A DNA stretch of 64,000 nt. Origin: Ignavibacteria bacterium RIFOXYB12_FULL_35_14 (GTDB taxonomy: Bacteria > Bacteroidota > Ignavibacteria > Ignavibacteriales > Ignavibacteriaceae). The position numbers and the translations under genes are program-made. Positions 35,670 to 43,697 of the stretch are shown here, in pieces. The DNA lies in the NCBI GenBank assembly GCA_001803045.1, contig MHAR01000008.1, positions 136,972 through 200,971 of the forward strand, given 5' to 3'. The notes beneath the pieces were generated by a model. The model searched no databases, was not told the DNA's origin, and saw only the letters and a list, made by a program, of their open reading frames with translations. Every line of letters starts with the position of its first letter. The stretch's first letter is position 1.

Positions 35670-38153
35670 ATGAAGTCATTAATTATTCTTTTAGTTATTT
35701 TTTGCATAACATCTTTTGCACAGGTTATAACAATTAAGGGAAAAGTAGTCGATTCAAAAACCGATTACCCACTTGAAAATGCCAATATCATCATTAAGGG
35801 TGATAACGCTATTGGAACAATTTCAGATTCAGAAGGATTTTTTACACTCTCAGGGGTTATAAAAGCTGACTATTTAATTGAGATAAGTTACTTGGGGTAT
35901 GAAAAATTTTCACAAACGGTTTCAAGCTTTCTTAAAGCGCCCGAGATCAATATAGTAAAACTGATTCCTGCAATTATTTCTTCGCAATCTATTCTTGTTG
36001 AAGCTTTCAGACAAAAAGAGGAAGCAGCTCCAATAAGTTATTCTACGATAAAAAGAGATGAAATAAGTTCAACTTATACATTACAAGACATACCTCAATT
36101 TTTAAGTTCGCTTCCATCAGTTACTTCCTATTCAGAATCCGGGAATGGAATCGGATATAATTATTTAAGCATACGCGGATTCGACCAGCGGCGAATATCG
36201 GTGTCAATTAATGGTATTCCGCAAAACGATCCTGAGGACCACAATGTCTATTGGTTGGATTTTCCTGACCTTATCTCAAGTGCTGAATTAATTCAAGTTC
36301 AGCGTGGAGCAAGTTCGGGAATTATTGGATATCCTGCAATTGGCGGATCGATAAATATCATCACATCATCATTTGCTAATGAACCTAAATTAGATTTGCA
36401 ATCATCTCTTGGAAGTTATAATACACGAAAATACTCCGCTTCATTTTCAAGCGGAATTATCGATAAGAAATATTCCTTTTACGCAAAGTTATCTCAAATT
36501 TTAAGCAGCGGTTACAGAGATAAATCCTGGGTAAAATTTAATTCTTATCATATTTCAGCAGTTAGGTATGATGATAAACTTACAACGCAAGTTAATTTCT
36601 ACGGTGGGCCAATATCAGATGGTTTGGCTTACAACGGGCTTCCAAAGTTTGTGATAAATGATAAAGAGCTAAGAAAAAAGAATTATTCTTACTGGGAAGC
36701 CGATGAAAAAAACAAACTAATTACTTATAAATCCGAAAGAAGATCAGATGAAATTGAGAACTTTTCACAACCTCATTTTGAATTATTGAACGATTATAAG
36801 TTTAACGAAAACTTTAGTTTGAACTCCGCTTTGTTTTTAGTTTTAGGTGAAGGGTTTTTTGATTACGACGGCTCCTGGTCAATTTATTACGATGACTATT
36901 TTAGATTAATACAAAATGGATTTGATATTAGAATTCCTCCAACAAATGCTTTAATACGCGCACAAGTAGAAAACGCTCAAATTGGATGGATTGCAAGATT
37001 AAACCTTTCGCATGAAAACGAAAATTTAATTCTGGGAGCGGAGTACCGCAATCATAAATCAACGCATTGGGGCAGTATTATTTATGCTGAAAATCTTCCG
37101 GCAGGGCTTACGAAGGATTATCGCTATTACTATTATAATGGTGGCAAGGATATTCTTAACGTGTTTATTAATGAAACTCTTACACTGAATGAGCAAATAA
37201 AATTAACAGGAGAATTACAATTTGCATATCATAAATATAAGTTGTTTAATGAACGATATGTTTCCAATGATTTCTCAATTGCGAAGCTATTTTTTAATCC
37301 AAAGTTTTCAGTCAATTACAAATTTTCTGATGGACAACTGATTCATTTTTCTTTTGCCAGAGTCACTCGAGAACCGAGATTAAAAAATTATTATGATGCT
37401 GCTGAATCAAGCGGCGGGGCTGTTCCGGAATTTGAAAAAGGAGATAATGGTCCATTTGATTTCAACAAACCCTATGTTCATCCTGAAACAATGAACGATT
37501 TTGAGCTTGGTGCTTTCATGCAATCAGATTACTACTCGTTATCAGCCAATCTTTTCTTCATGCTTTTCCAGAATGAAATAGTTAAAAATGGAAAGTTAGA
37601 TCGGTTCGGTCAGCCGATTACTGGTAACATGGAAAGCACGATTCATCAGGGGATTGAATTGAGTGCATCACTTAAGCTGATTGATGGATTGGAAGTCCAT
37701 TCAAATATTACGTTGAGTAAAAACATTATCAAACGTGGAAAATATTTTGTTAATTCTCAAACATCGCTTGATCTATTTGGTAACCGGCTCAGTGGATTTC
37801 CAGACTTCCTCACAAATTTTATTATTAGCTATAAAAAGTATGGTTTATTAGTGAAATTAAATGGAAAATATGTTGGTAAATTCTATTCAGACAATTATGA
37901 TGAGAAGTTAGCAGAGTACCTAAGCTTAAGTCCCGGGTTTGTTGATTATTTAGATAATGTGAACAACGCTTATTTTGCAACAGACTTTTTTTGCAGTTAT
38001 GAGTTTAACTTCATTGAATCACTCGCTCCATCAAAAATATTTCTTCAGGTGAATAATGTTTTTGATAAATTATACTCAGCTTATGCAATTGGGAAAGAAT
38101 TTTTTCCAGCAGCAGAGAGAAATTTTTTAATCGGTGTTCAAGTCGGTTTATAG
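35670..38153 (+). CDS. TonB-dependent receptor, predicted thiamine transporter of the outer membrane
   Basis: 827 residues. The signal peptide (MKSLIILLVIFCITSFA) is followed by a carboxypeptidase-like domain (about 18-105, with GKVVDSKTDYPLENANIIIK). A plug follows near 118-225 (LQDIPQFLSSLPSVTSYSES, SIRGFDQRRISVSINGIPQN, QRGASSGIIGYPAIGGSINI), then a barrel ending FLIGVQVGL. It begins 17 bases after the riboswitch terminator, and GTGAGG precedes its ATG. In Bacteroidota, TPP-riboswitch-controlled receptors beside ThiN are the predicted thiamine uptake receptors (called Omr1 in regulon studies, from memory). Substrate thiamine or a precursor is therefore well supported by regulation but not proven. 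Confidence 0.88.
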   Translation: MKSLIILLVIFCITSFAQVITIKGKVVDSKTDYPLENANIIIKGDNAIGTISDSEGFFTLSGVIKADYLIEISYLGYEKFSQTVSSFLKAPEINIVKLIPAIISSQSILVEAFRQKEEAAPISYSTIKRDEISSTYTLQDIPQFLSSLPSVTSYSESGNGIGYNYLSIRGFDQRRISVSINGIPQNDPEDHNVYWLDFPDLISSAELIQVQRGASSGIIGYPAIGGSINIITSSFANEPKLDLQSSLGSYNTRKYSASFSSGIIDKKYSFYAKLSQILSSGYRDKSWVKFNSYHISAVRYDDKLTTQVNFYGGPISDGLAYNGLPKFVINDKELRKKNYSYWEADEKNKLITYKSERRSDEIENFSQPHFELLNDYKFNENFSLNSALFLVLGEGFFDYDGSWSIYYDDYFRLIQNGFDIRIPPTNALIRAQVENAQIGWIARLNLSHENENLILGAEYRNHKSTHWGSIIYAENLPAGLTKDYRYYYYNGGKDILNVFINETLTLNEQIKLTGELQFAYHKYKLFNERYVSNDFSIAKLFFNPKFSVNYKFSDGQLIHFSFARVTREPRLKNYYDAAESSGGAVPEFEKGDNGPFDFNKPYVHPETMNDFELGAFMQSDYYSLSANLFFMLFQNEIVKNGKLDRFGQPITGNMESTIHQGIELSASLKLIDGLEVHSNITLSKNIIKRGKYFVNSQTSLDLFGNRLSGFPDFLTNFIISYKKYGLLVKLNGKYVGKFYSDNYDEKLAEYLSLSPGFVDYLDNVNNAYFATDFFCSYEFNFIESLAPSKIFLQVNNVFDKLYSAYAIGKEFFPAAERNFLIGVQVGL

Positions 38154-38180
38154 GTCTTCTAAAATTGAAAGCATACTAAG

Positions 38181-38834
38181 TTGAAAAAATGTCTAATACT
38201 TGCAAATGGAAAACCTCCTGCAAAAAATATAATAACCTTCCTAATGCGAAATAGTTATTCCACTTTATTTTGCGCAGATGGTGGTGCAAACTCAGCAATG
38301 AAAATGGGGCTAATTCCTGATTATATAATTGGTGATTTGGATTCAATTCATGAAGAAACATTAAAATATTTTAAAGACAAAGCGAGGATCATAAAAATTA
38401 GTCGACAGAATGATACTGATGTTGAGAAATGTCTTAAGCACGCAATCAAGCACAAATTTGAGGAAGCGGTTCTGACTGGTGTTACAGGCGACAGACTCGA
38501 TCATACCTTTTGCAACTTGGGGATCGTATTGAAATTCTTTAATGAAATTGGAATAAAAATCATAGCCGAAAATTCTCTATTGACTGCCTTAACAGGAAAT
38601 CACATCATACCAACATTTCGGGGAGAAACAATTTCTATTTATGGAATAGATAACCGAACAAAGATTTCTTCAAAGGGTTTGAAATATCCGCTGAATAAAA
38701 TTGCTTTACCTTTCGGTCATAGAGAAAGCACAAGCAACGTTTCCCTTCACAATAAAATTGAGTTGAAAATAAAAGGCGGGATAATCTTTTTGATTCGCGA
38801 TTTTCAGAAGCTAAGAGAACATGGTATCCTTTAG
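38181..38834 (+). CDS. thiN: Thiamine pyrophosphokinase
   Basis: 217 residues from a TTG start. The N-terminal half has LFCADGGANSAMKMGL and PDYIIGDLDSIHEE, and then come NDTDVEKCLKHAI and GVTGDRLDHTFCNL, the standard ThiN/TPK motifs for ATP and thiamine. The enzyme transfers pyrophosphate from ATP to thiamine, giving TPP directly. That suits an operon whose first gene imports thiamine and whose leader senses TPP. Its end overlaps the symporter start by 14 bases, so the two are translationally coupled. Confidence 0.93.
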   Translation: MKKCLILANGKPPAKNIITFLMRNSYSTLFCADGGANSAMKMGLIPDYIIGDLDSIHEETLKYFKDKARIIKISRQNDTDVEKCLKHAIKHKFEEAVLTGVTGDRLDHTFCNLGIVLKFFNEIGIKIIAENSLLTALTGNHIIPTFRGETISIYGIDNRTKISSKGLKYPLNKIALPFGHRESTSNVSLHNKIELKIKGGIIFLIRDFQKLREHGIL

Positions 38835-40218
38835 CACCGCTGATCTTATAATCATAATTCTTTTTTTTGCTTCTGTTATTTCAATCGGATTTATTTTTGG
38901 TCGAAGCTCAAAGGATGATGCTGAAGATTATCTGCTCTCCGGACGAAAAGTTGGGCTGTTAATTTTCATACTCACAAATGTTGCAACATGGTATGGCGGA
39001 ATTTTAGGTGTGGGAGAATTTGTTTATCGCTACGGAGTAGTTTCCTGGTTTACACAAGGTTTTCCCTATTACATTTTCGCTTTTCTTTTTGCGATCTTCT
39101 TTGCGAAAAAAATTAGAGAAGCTTCACTCTTTACAATTCCAGACAAGCTAAGTCTAGTTTATGGTGAAAAAGTAGGATTGACTTCAGCCGTGTTGGTTTT
39201 TGCTTTAGTTTCACCTGCTCCTTATTTGCTTATGACAGGCAGTCTCATTTCACTTATCTTCGGTACCAATATTTTAGTTGGATTGATTTTAGGTTTAATT
39301 CTATCTGCAGTATATTTATTTAAGGGTGGATTTAGGTCAGACATTTATACTGATGTGATACAATTTTTTGTAATGTTTATCGGGTTCATTATCATAATCA
39401 TATTTTCATACACCTCACTCGGAGACTTTGCATTTCTTCAAGCCAACTTGCCTAAAGAACATCTTAACTTAACAGGAAATGCTTCTCCTACTTTTATTTT
39501 AGTCTGGTTTTTAATTGCACTGTGGACATTCGCTGACCCGGGATTTCATCAACGGTGTTACGCTGCAAAGAGTGGCAGCACAGCAGTTAAAGGAATAATT
39601 ATTTCAATTTTTTTATGGTTTTTATTTGATTCACTTACAACTCTAACTGGATTGTATGCCCGTGCTTATCTTCCTAATATTTCAAATCCTACATTATCTT
39701 ATCCCTTGCTTGCAGAAGCAATTTTACCTTCAGGAATTAAAGGGATTTTTTACGCTGCATTATTTGCGACAATAATGTCAACGCTGAATAGCTTTTTATT
39801 TTTAAGCGCTACCACAATTAGTAGGGATTTTCTTTTTAAATTATGCAAAAAGTCTGATGAGAAAAAATTAAAGACATTTGCGATTTATGGGTTGATGCTC
39901 TCAGGAGTGATGTCGGTTTTATTGGCGTACTTCATCCCATCGGTAATAGAGATTTGGTACACAATCGGTTCTATTTGTATTCCCGGAATAATTCTTCCAG
40001 TTGTGAGTTCTTACTATATTAAACTTAAAATCGATGATAAGTTAGTCTTGTCAGAAATGATGATCTCTGTTCTGGCTGGTTTAATCTGGTTTTTTGTTCG
40101 AGATGATTTTACAAATTCTTTTTTAGCAGAAATCGAACCAATGCTTGTGGGATTGACATTTTCAATTATAACTCACGCAACTGGTTTATTGCCGAAATTT
40201 ATTACGCTTAAAAAGTGA
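38821..40218 (+). CDS. Sodium:solute symporter (SSS family), predicted thiamine or precursor carrier
   Basis: 465 residues with about 13 membrane helices. The family features are visible: SSKDDAEDYLLSGRKVG, ATWYGGILGVGEFVYRYG and LIALWTFADPGFHQRCYAAK. It is the third gene of the TPP-riboswitch operon, overlapping thiN. Other Bacteroidota place PnuT in this role; here an SSS carrier appears to fill it (an SSS protein, ThiV, has been predicted in other thiamine regulons as I recall). Inner membrane uptake driven by Na+ is likely. Its last 33 bases overlap the end of terC on the opposite strand. Confidence 0.85.
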   Translation: MVSFSTADLIIIILFFASVISIGFIFGRSSKDDAEDYLLSGRKVGLLIFILTNVATWYGGILGVGEFVYRYGVVSWFTQGFPYYIFAFLFAIFFAKKIREASLFTIPDKLSLVYGEKVGLTSAVLVFALVSPAPYLLMTGSLISLIFGTNILVGLILGLILSAVYLFKGGFRSDIYTDVIQFFVMFIGFIIIIIFSYTSLGDFAFLQANLPKEHLNLTGNASPTFILVWFLIALWTFADPGFHQRCYAAKSGSTAVKGIIISIFLWFLFDSLTTLTGLYARAYLPNISNPTLSYPLLAEAILPSGIKGIFYAALFATIMSTLNSFLFLSATTISRDFLFKLCKKSDEKKLKTFAIYGLMLSGVMSVLLAYFIPSVIEIWYTIGSICIPGIILPVVSSYYIKLKIDDKLVLSEMMISVLAGLIWFFVRDDFTNSFLAEIEPMLVGLTFSIITHATGLLPKFITLKK

Positions 40219-41112
40219 AAGTAAAATTGAACCGCCAAGAAAAAAAAGTATAATTAAAAGTGAAACCTCGGTAGGGATCTTATAGTATTCTGAAATCAGC
40301 ATTTTAATTCCAACGTAAAACAATATAATAGCCACGCCGAATTTCAAATAAATAAAAAGATCAACCAATCCTGCCAGGGCAAAATACAATGCTCTTAATC
40401 CTAATATTGCAAAGATATTAGAAGAAATGATGATGAACGTGTCTTTTGTAATTGCAATGATAGCTGGAATAGAATCCACTGCAAAAACAATGTCGGAAGA
40501 TTCAATCAACAATAAAGTTAAAAATGTTGTCGTAATAAAAGTTTTACCGTTGGATTTAATAAAAAATTTCCTGCCCTCATAATTTGCATCCAGCTTAAAA
40601 TTCTTAGTGAAAAATTTTATCAGCCAATTATTTTCAACATCGAGCTTTTGTTCTTTTCCAAATGCCATTTTGTATGCTGCGTAAAGAAGTATAAAAGCAA
40701 AAACATAAATGATCGGATGAAAAAGATTGAGTAATGCAACTCCGGCAAAAATGAAAATGATTCTGAAAACTATTGCGCTCAGAATTCCCCATTTAAGAAC
40801 GTGCGGCTGGTTTTCCGGCTGGATATTCATCACGCTAAAGATCATTAAAAATACAAAAAGATTATCAACCGAAAGGGACTTTTCGATGATGTAACCTGTT
40901 AAAAATTCAAGAGCTTTTTGCTGGCCGTATTCTAGGTAAAAATAAAGGAAAAGATTAAAAAGAAGAGCGGTGAAAATCCAAACACCGCTCCAAATAAGAC
41001 TTGCTTTAAGTGTGATTTTTCCGCGCCGGTGATCTGTTACATAGAGATCTATAAACAGCATCACAGCAATTACAGCAGAAAATATAATCCAGAATATTGT
41101 TTCACTAACCAA
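40186..41112 (-). CDS. TerC-family integral membrane protein (Alx/TerC type)
   Basis: 308 residues with about nine membrane helices. Diagnostic are SLSVDNLFVFLMIFSVM (near residues 80-96), with the conserved acidic residue in a helix, and IESSDIVFAVDSIPAI (about 200-220). TerC/Alx proteins are thought to export Mn2+ or related ions, in some cases in response to alkaline pH. It is the last gene of a minus-strand group with the arginine decarboxylase, tyrS and smpB, starting 15 bases after the decarboxylase stop. Its 3' end overlaps the symporter gene tail-to-tail by 33 bases. Confidence 0.92.
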   Translation of the reverse strand: MVSETIFWIIFSAVIAVMLFIDLYVTDHRRGKITLKASLIWSGVWIFTALLFNLFLYFYLEYGQQKALEFLTGYIIEKSLSVDNLFVFLMIFSVMNIQPENQPHVLKWGILSAIVFRIIFIFAGVALLNLFHPIIYVFAFILLYAAYKMAFGKEQKLDVENNWLIKFFTKNFKLDANYEGRKFFIKSNGKTFITTTFLTLLLIESSDIVFAVDSIPAIIAITKDTFIIISSNIFAILGLRALYFALAGLVDLFIYLKFGVAIILFYVGIKMLISEYYKIPTEVSLLIILFFLGGSILLSLFKRNKFRQ

Positions 41113-41127
41113 AGTTCATCTATTTAT

Positions 41128-41673
41128 CTAAGGAAGAAAGATGCCAACTGCAATTACAGTTGTCCAAAGACCATTTTTATCACCTTCGGCTGATTGAGTA
41201 ATATTAAATGATTTAACTATTTTCCCAGACATTTTGTATTGATCTTCTCTCTCGCTCCAGTCTTTTTCAGGATCAAATTCAACTCCCAAAGTAGTTGCAA
41301 GCATTGTAGCAGCCAGATCCTCTGCATATTCCCCACTGACTTTTTCAGTTTGCCCGTATGGATGATGTTCGGATAAATAACCATATGCAGTATTTTCTGC
41401 AGGCAGAGCAACACCGATTGAAGAAGCTATTAGTCTATTTGGTTCATTTGTAGCATTTCGCGCCATTACGCAATGTGTAATTTGCCCGGGTGTAATTAAT
41501 TTAACACCTTCCTCAATTGATACACGTTTGCAGCCAACCGGAAATATGCTGCTTACGCTCACTAGATTACAAATTTCTATACGTGCACTGCGTAATGCTA
41601 GTTCAAAAGAGCTAAGGTATTCTTTGTGTCTTCCAACACCTTTAGTAAAAAAGATTTTGGTAGGTAGGTACAA
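41128..41673 (-). CDS. pdaD: Pyruvoyl-dependent arginine decarboxylase
   Basis: 181 residues from a TTG start preceded by AAAGGA. The self-cleavage site [10 protein letters not shown] holds Ser41-Ser42; cleavage between them should turn Ser42 into the pyruvoyl cofactor. [18 protein letters not shown] and [13 protein letters not shown] match the substrate and catalytic segments of the archaeal-type enzyme, also found in Chlorobi and Chlamydia. It decarboxylates arginine to agmatine, the first step of one polyamine route. No agmatinase or other polyamine gene is seen nearby. It lies 22 bases after tyrS, apparently in the same transcript. Confidence 0.92.
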   Translation of the reverse strand: MYLPTKIFFTKGVGRHKEYLSSFELALRSARIEICNLVSVSSIFPVGCKRVSIEEGVKLITPGQITHCVMARNATNEPNRLIASSIGVALPAENTAYGYLSEHHPYGQTEKVSGEYAEDLAATMLATTLGVEFDPEKDWSEREDQYKMSGKIVKSFNITQSAEGDKNGLWTTVIAVGIFLP

Positions 41674-41694
41674 TTTAGGATCCTTTCGTTGAAG

Positions 41695-42918
41695 TTAGTT
41701 TATAAGTTTTATGAATTTACGTTTTCCGACTTTCAGTATTGTTCCATTTTTGGGTGTAACTACTTTTTGAAAGTCGGTTATCTTTTCGCCATCGAGAGTA
41801 ACGCCTCCTTGAGTGACAAGCCGTTTTGCTTCTCCTTTTGACGGTGCGAAATTTACTAAAATTATTAAATCTAAAATATTGATTTCTGTTCCATCACCAA
41901 ATTTAAATTGAGGCACTTCATTAGGGGTTCCTTTGTTCACAAAAATTCTATCGAATTCTTCCTTGGCATCTTTAGCTGCCTCCTCCGAATGATACATTGT
42001 CACTAAAGTTTTGGCAAGCTGTCTTTTAATATCCCGCGGATTTATTGTAGGATCATCAAGCTTTTGTTTGATTTCATTTAACTGAGCATTGGAAAGATTG
42101 GTAGCAAGCTCGAAATAATTATATATAAGCGAATCGGGGATAGATAGAGTTTTACCGAATATTTCTTTGGGTGATTCTGAAATTCCAATATAGTTATTGA
42201 AAGATTTACTCATCTTCTCAATACCATCAGTTCCTACTATCAATGGCATTGTGATAATTACCTGAGCTTCTAATCCAAATTCTCGCTGAATATCTCTTCC
42301 GACAAGCAAATTAAATTTCTGATCTGTTCCGCCAAGCTCCACATCACTTTTTATTGCGACCGAATCCATTGCTTGTGCAAGCGGATATAGAATCTCATGC
42401 ATGCTGATTGGTTCACCGGATTTATATCGCTTGGTAAAATCATCTCGTTCAAGCATTCTTGCAACTGTGTATTTTGAGGATAGTTTAATGACATCCTCAA
42501 AGGTCATTTTGTTAAGCCATTCTGAGTTGTATACAATTCTGGTTTTGTCTTTGTCTAAAATTTTTGAAGCTTGTTCAAAGTAGGACTTTCCATGTTCACG
42601 AGTTTCTTCTAAAGATAGCGCTGGGCGAGTAACATTTCTTCCCGATGGATCACCAATCATTCCTGTGAAATCACCAATAATTAAAATTGCGAGATGGCCG
42701 AGCGATTGGAAGTGGGCGAGCTTTCTTAGTACAACTGAGTGACCAATATGGAGATCAGGGCGACTCGGATCGCATCCCAATTTGATGTTGAGCGGCTTAC
42801 CTTCTTTTAGCGATCTCTCTAATTTTTTAATTAGTTCATCTTCGGGAATAATCTCAAATGTTCCTCGCTTGATGAGATCCATTTGTTCATTGATTGGTGG
42901 AAAATTAATTTTTGTCAT
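41695..42918 (-). CDS. tyrS: Tyrosyl-tRNA synthetase
   Basis: 407 residues from ATG at 42918-42916. The frame is open a further 27 codons upstream, but that part is unlike the family and runs into a palindromic repeat. The product shows LGCDPSRPDLHIGHSVV (HIGH motif), GGTDQKFNLLVGRD (tRNA/Tyr-binding region), IEKMSKSFNNYIG (KMSKS motif) and a C-terminal S4-type RNA-binding domain (LVTQGGVTLDGEKI). It charges tRNA-Tyr. The arrangement is that of the longer TyrZ-like subgroup. Downstream lie the arginine decarboxylase and terC on the same strand. Confidence 0.94.
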   Translation of the reverse strand: MTKINFPPINEQMDLIKRGTFEIIPEDELIKKLERSLKEGKPLNIKLGCDPSRPDLHIGHSVVLRKLAHFQSLGHLAILIIGDFTGMIGDPSGRNVTRPALSLEETREHGKSYFEQASKILDKDKTRIVYNSEWLNKMTFEDVIKLSSKYTVARMLERDDFTKRYKSGEPISMHEILYPLAQAMDSVAIKSDVELGGTDQKFNLLVGRDIQREFGLEAQVIITMPLIVGTDGIEKMSKSFNNYIGISESPKEIFGKTLSIPDSLIYNYFELATNLSNAQLNEIKQKLDDPTINPRDIKRQLAKTLVTMYHSEEAAKDAKEEFDRIFVNKGTPNEVPQFKFGDGTEINILDLIILVNFAPSKGEAKRLVTQGGVTLDGEKITDFQKVVTPKNGTILKVGKRKFIKLIN

Positions 42919-42967
42919 GATTTTTTTTATTTCATGACTAAAGTCACTTTTACTCTTAGTATTTTTT

Positions 42968-42991
42968 AACCCCAGCCTTAAGGCTGGGGTT
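42968..42991. repeat. 24-bp perfect palindrome
   Basis: AACCCCAGCC-TTAA-GGCTGGGGTT is followed by GGGGCTTTAGCC-type sequence (43013-43024). It lies between smpB and tyrS. In the minus direction the hairpin is followed by A residues, not T, so it is not a terminator for smpB. It is probably a dispersed palindromic repeat. Confidence 0.7.
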
Positions 42992-43046
42992 GATAGCATA
43001 TCAAAGATGTTGGGGCTTTAGCCACAGTTTGTGTTAAAAAATAATA

Positions 43047-43505
43047 TTAGTACTTAAATCTTCTTTCTTGTTCTCGTTGAAAATCTCTCCTCGCAATTGA
43101 TTCTCGCTTATCATAAACTTTTTTTCCTTTAGCGACAGCAAGCTCAACTTTTACTTTTCCATTTTTGAAGTACATCCTTAGTGGAATTAGAGTTAGGCCT
43201 TTTTCTTTTACTTTTCCGATGAGCTTTCTTATCTCGCTTTTGTTAAGTAAAAGTTTTCTCGTTCGAGTCGGTTCGTGATTATTTATGTTACCTTGTTCAT
43301 ACGCACTTATATTTGCACTCAAAAGCCAGACTTCTCCCTTTTCAATGTTTGCGTAACTATCCACTAAATTTGCTTTGCCTTGTCGTAATGCTTTTACTTC
43401 AGTTCCAGTTAAAACAATTCCTGCTTCAAAAGTCTGAAGTATAGAATATTCATGTCTTGCTTTACGATTTACGGTTATATTTTTTTCTTGGTCTTGGATT
43501 TCCAT
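43047..43505 (-). CDS. smpB: SsrA-binding protein SmpB
   Basis: 152 residues from ATG 43505-43503. An upstream in-frame ATG at 43526 would add seven residues not typical of the family. Signatures are [52 protein letters not shown] and, at the end, [19 protein letters not shown], the basic tail that enters the mRNA channel. SmpB delivers tmRNA to stalled ribosomes. The tmRNA gene itself was not found in the window. It is the first gene of the minus-strand group continuing with tyrS. Confidence 0.94.
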   Translation of the reverse strand: MEIQDQEKNITVNRKARHEYSILQTFEAGIVLTGTEVKALRQGKANLVDSYANIEKGEVWLLSANISAYEQGNINNHEPTRTRKLLLNKSEIRKLIGKVKEKGLTLIPLRMYFKNGKVKVELAVAKGKKVYDKRESIARRDFQREQERRFKY

Positions 43506-43579
43506 TTTTTTCAATTGCGAAAACAAAAATCATTCTAAATGTAATAAAATGCAAGAAAGTGAAAACTTATTTATTACAT

Positions 43580-43634
43580 TAGATATGCCAGATTTCGTAG
43601 CGCAAATACCGCTGCCCCAAATCTGGCATATCTA
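43580..43634. repeat. Inverted repeat AGATATGCCAGATTT, copy 2
   Basis: TAGATATGCCAGATTT (43580-43595) and its complement (43619-43634) enclose 23 bases. The arms are identical over 15 bp to those at 29349-29400 while the spacers differ. It lies between the divergent smpB and GH13 genes. Confidence 0.75.
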
Positions 43635-43664
43635 GAATGAGTGTAAATAAACTAAATAATTATC

Positions 43665-43672
43665 TATCTTTG
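43665..43672 (+). promoter_or_regulatory. Possible Bacteroidota-type -7 promoter element
   Basis: TATCTTTG fits the Bacteroidota -7 consensus TAnnTTTG, 25 bases before the GH13 start codon. No convincing -33 TTG partner is visible, so this is tentative. Confidence 0.3.
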
Positions 43673-43697
43673 AAGCAAATAAATCAACTTTATAAAT

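Noticed and set aside
42968..42991. Terminator of smpB
   Set aside because: Read on the minus strand the hairpin is followed by A residues; better explained as a dispersed palindrome.
42919..42999. 27-residue N-terminal extension of TyrRS
   Set aside because: The extension has no family similarity and runs into a repeat; the ATG at 42918 gives a normal product.
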